8,019 bases of DNA, taken from an uncultured Lachnospiraceae bacterium (GTDB lineage Bacteria; Bacillota_A; Clostridia; Lachnospirales; Lachnospiraceae). Below, piece after piece: positions 6,170-8,019 of the stretch. Below the pieces are notes generated by a model, which saw only the letters and a list, made by a program, of their open reading frames with translations, made no database searches and was not told where the DNA came from. Position numbers and translations under genes: made by a program. The stretch covers positions 1 to 8,019 of the forward strand of contig CAMKAA010000035.1 in NCBI GenBank assembly GCA_946410365.1. Direction: 5' to 3'. The stretch's first letter is position 1. Each line of letters opens with the position of its first letter.

Positions 6170-6907
6170 ATGAAGGCACTTATACTGGCAGCAGGGTTTG
6201 GAAAGAGGCTTCGCCCTATCACAAACACGATCCCCAAATCCATGGTGGAAGTAAACGGGACACCGCTTCTGTGCAACGCGCTCAACAATGTCACAGCTTG
6301 CGGCATCACGGAGATCGGCATCGTCGTCGGCCACATGGCTGATTATATCAGGGAAAAGATCGGGAACGAGTGGAACGGCGTGCCTGTTCGATATTTTGAA
6401 AACGCGAGATACCTCGAGACCAACAACGTGGTCTCCCTGTACAAAGCGGCAGACTTCTGCGACGACGATATGATCATGCTTGAATGTGATATCTACTATC
6501 ACAAGGAGATGATAGAGAGGCTGCTTGAAGGCAAGGGAGAGTGCTCCATTCTGGTGAGCCCTTTCAATCCCGCGACGATGGACGGATCCGTGATCCGTGT
6601 CGACGGCGACAAGGCACTGGAACTGATCCTGGGCAAGTGGCAGGATGCGGATTTCGATTACGCTCCGACCCGCAAGACGGTCAATATGTACAAGTTCGAG
6701 AAGGACTTCGTGAAGAACAAGTACATGCCCCTGATCCGCTGGTACGTGGAATCCATGGGTGAGAACAGCTATTACGAGAAAGTTCTCGGAAGCCTGATGT
6801 ATTATCGCGAGTGCGATTTCAGGATCGTGGAAGTGCCCGAGGAGATGTGGTGCGAAGTGGACGACGCCGATGACCTTGCCAGAGCGAGAGCCAGATTCGG
6901 CGAATAA
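6170..6907 (+). CDS. Sugar/choline-phosphate-type nucleotidyltransferase, LicC/PntC-like (COG1213)
   Basis: This should join a nucleotide from an NTP, probably CTP, to a phosphorylated small molecule and release pyrophosphate. The 245 residues match a single NTP-transferase Rossmann domain. Residues 6-18 (LAAGFGKRLRPIT) are the nucleotide-binding signature, Lys23 follows in PKSMVEVNGTPLL, and VVGH (52-55) marks a second strand. ETNNVVSLYKA (83-93) and the acidic ECDIYY (105-110, Asp107 a likely metal ligand) resemble phosphocholine cytidylyltransferase (LicC) and 2-aminoethylphosphonate cytidylyltransferase (PntC) more than glucose-1-phosphate enzymes. The C-terminal WCEVDDADDL (227-236) is typical of the same group. 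AAGGAGG (6155-6161) lies 8 bases before the ATG. Only 60 bases separate it from iorA, so they may share a transcript. The substrate is unknown, since no kinase, lic or phosphonate gene is in view. Confidence 0.85.
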   Translation: MKALILAAGFGKRLRPITNTIPKSMVEVNGTPLLCNALNNVTACGITEIGIVVGHMADYIREKIGNEWNGVPVRYFENARYLETNNVVSLYKAADFCDDDMIMLECDIYYHKEMIERLLEGKGECSILVSPFNPATMDGSVIRVDGDKALELILGKWQDADFDYAPTRKTVNMYKFEKDFVKNKYMPLIRWYVESMGENSYYEKVLGSLMYYRECDFRIVEVPEEMWCEVDDADDLARARARFGE

Positions 6908-6921
6908 GCGCATTTATTGAG

Positions 6922-6936
6922 AACCGCAAGGCGGTT
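6922..6936 (+). other. Small hairpin between the nucleotidyltransferase gene and iorA
   Basis: AACCGC (6922-6927) pairs with GCGGTT (6931-6936) around a 3-base loop, and AGA/TCT can extend the stem past one bulge. An A-rich, not T-rich, stretch follows, so it should not terminate + strand transcription. It may be a processing or stability element in a shared transcript. Confidence 0.35.
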
Positions 6937-6967
6937 TCTGAATGAAATAAAATGAGAGGTACCAAAG

Positions 6968-8019
6968 ATGAGTGAGAAGAAAATGATGCTCGGCAATGCG
7001 GCGATTGCCAGAGGTGTGTGGGAAGCCGGCTGCAAGGTCTCTTCCGCCTATCCCGGAACGCCCAGCACGGAGATCAGCGAGGAACTGGTGAAGTATCCCG
7101 AAGTTTACGCGGAGTGGGCTCCCAACGAGAAAGTGGCGGCAGAAGTGGCGATCGGCGCTTCCATCAGCGGAGTGAGATCGTTCTGCACCATGAAGATGGT
7201 GGGACTGAATGTGGCGGCAGATCCGCTTTATTCCTTCTCCTATATCGGATGCAACGGCGGAATGGTAGCCGTTGTGGCCGACGATCCCGGCCTGTACAGC
7301 TCCCAGAATGAGCAGGACACCAGAATGGTCTGCCGCGCGGCGGCGATCCCCTGTATGGAACCTGCGGATTCCCAGGAAGCCAAGGATTATATCAAATACG
7401 CTTATGAGATCAGCGAGAAGTTCGATACACCGGTCATCGTAAGGACCACGACCCGCCTGGCTCACTCCCAGTGCGAGGTGGAACTCTGCGACCGCGAGCA
7501 GATCGAGGACAAGCCCTACGAGAGAAATATCCAGAAGAACGTCATGATGCCCGGAATGGCAAAAAAGCGTCATCTGGTCGTTGAACAGCGCATGAAGGAT
7601 CTCGCGGAATTCGCGAATACCGCTCCTTTCAACACCGTAGAGATGGGCGATATGACTCTGAACGGCAGGAAGATCGGCTTCATAACAGAGGGCATTGCTT
7701 ACCAGTATGTCAAGGAAGTCTGCCCCAATGCATCGATCCTTAAGCTTGGCATGTGCCACCCGCTTCCGAAAAAACTCATCGAGGATTTCGCGTCCAAGGT
7801 GGACGAGCTCTATATTTTTGAAGAGCTGGAGCCTGTGGTGGAAGAGCAGGTCAGATCCTGGGGAATCCCCTGCATCGGCAAGGAGCGCTTCACGATCCAG
7901 GGCGAGTACAGCGCCAATATGATCAGAGAAAAGGTTCTCGGCATGGACCTCGGCATCAAAGCGCAGCCGCAGATCCCGCCCAGACCTCCGATCCTCTGTC
8001 CCGGATGCCCGCACCGCGC
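6968..8019 (+). CDS. iorA: Indolepyruvate:ferredoxin oxidoreductase, alpha subunit (5' part, runs off the window)
   Basis: With the beta subunit (IorB) this enzyme oxidatively decarboxylates aryl-pyruvates from tryptophan, phenylalanine and tyrosine to aryl-acetyl-CoA and reduces ferredoxin; it is found in the cytoplasm of anaerobes. The first 350 codons are present, out of roughly 580-620 usual for the family. Residues 9-36 open the pyrimidine-binding domain (GNAAIARGVWEAG, then SAYPGTPSTEI). EWAPNEKVAAEVAIGAS (49-65) carries the conserved Glu that activates thiamine diphosphate, and MKMVGLNVAADPL (75-87) follows. The transketolase-C-like middle domain spans about 235-330, and CPGCPHR (344-350) begins the thiamine-diphosphate-binding half, where the window ends. 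The C-terminal [4Fe-4S] cysteine motifs lie outside. GAGAGG (6954-6959) stands 8 bases before the ATG. An ATG at 6952 is out of frame. Confidence 0.95.
   Translation, partial: MSEKKMMLGNAAIARGVWEAGCKVSSAYPGTPSTEISEELVKYPEVYAEWAPNEKVAAEVAIGASISGVRSFCTMKMVGLNVAADPLYSFSYIGCNGGMVAVVADDPGLYSSQNEQDTRMVCRAAAIPCMEPADSQEAKDYIKYAYEISEKFDTPVIVRTTTRLAHSQCEVELCDREQIEDKPYERNIQKNVMMPGMAKKRHLVVEQRMKDLAEFANTAPFNTVEMGDMTLNGRKIGFITEGIAYQYVKEVCPNASILKLGMCHPLPKKLIEDFASKVDELYIFEELEPVVEEQVRSWGIPCIGKERFTIQGEYSANMIREKVLGMDLGIKAQPQIPPRPPILCPGCPHR

Noticed and set aside
5096..6913. 605-codon open frame on the - strand across ilvE and the nucleotidyltransferase gene
   Set aside because: It is antisense to two clear enzymes with conserved motifs and its translation resembles no family. 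Its length follows from codon bias that avoids antisense stops; only the roughly 70 codons over the gap are open by chance.
6914..8014. 366-codon open frame on the - strand opposite iorA
   Set aside because: The + strand reads IorA with all expected motifs; the antisense translation is a His/Asp/Arg-rich shadow with no recognisable domain.

Overview
The window looks like chromosomal DNA from an anaerobic member of the Clostridia, probably Lachnospiraceae-like. The grounds are: strong purine-rich Shine-Dalgarno (SD) sites before most genes, moderately high-GC codon use, a lipoprotein of the penicillin-recognising serine hydrolase type, a DegV fatty-acid-binding protein, and an indolepyruvate:ferredoxin oxidoreductase, which implies ferredoxin metabolism without oxygen. 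This placement rests on gene content only; no taxonomic marker is present.

Layout. At the left edge is the possible last 31 codons of an unidentified + strand gene (3-98). A 259-base gap follows. It holds a long hairpin (126-193) and a degenerate array of three repeats (about 206-356) that ends 1 base before the next gene's stop codon. Two genes follow on the - strand, transcribed right to left: a 673-residue serine hydrolase lipoprotein (1660-3681) and, 51 bases downstream, an RlmI/YccW-family rRNA methyltransferase (358-1608). A divergent promoter region (3682-3924) separates them from a rightward series: a DegV-family protein (3925-4779), a branched-chain aminotransferase (ilvE, 4928-5962), a LicC/PntC-like nucleotidyltransferase (6170-6907) and the first 350 codons of iorA (6968 to the window end).

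How the genes relate. The hydrolase and methyltransferase probably share a transcript, though their jobs (cell wall or peptide hydrolysis, rRNA modification) are not obviously linked. degV and ilvE each have their own plausible promoter. A strong hairpin after ilvE separates it from the nucleotidyltransferase, which has its own extended -10 promoter and probably shares a transcript with iorA. IlvE makes and uses branched-chain 2-oxo acids, while IorA oxidatively decarboxylates aryl-pyruvates, so the right half has a loose amino-acid/2-oxo-acid theme.

Most of the window is ordinary housekeeping and metabolic sequence, and I see no clear defence, CRISPR or secretion system. The points most worth a second look are small. 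The repeat array at 206-356 has copies that differ mainly at synonymous third codon positions. A short Ile/Val-rich reading frame sits directly before ilvE and shares a base with its start codon. A 29-codon frame has its SD sequence inside the hairpin after ilvE. An operator-like palindrome lies at the hydrolase promoter.
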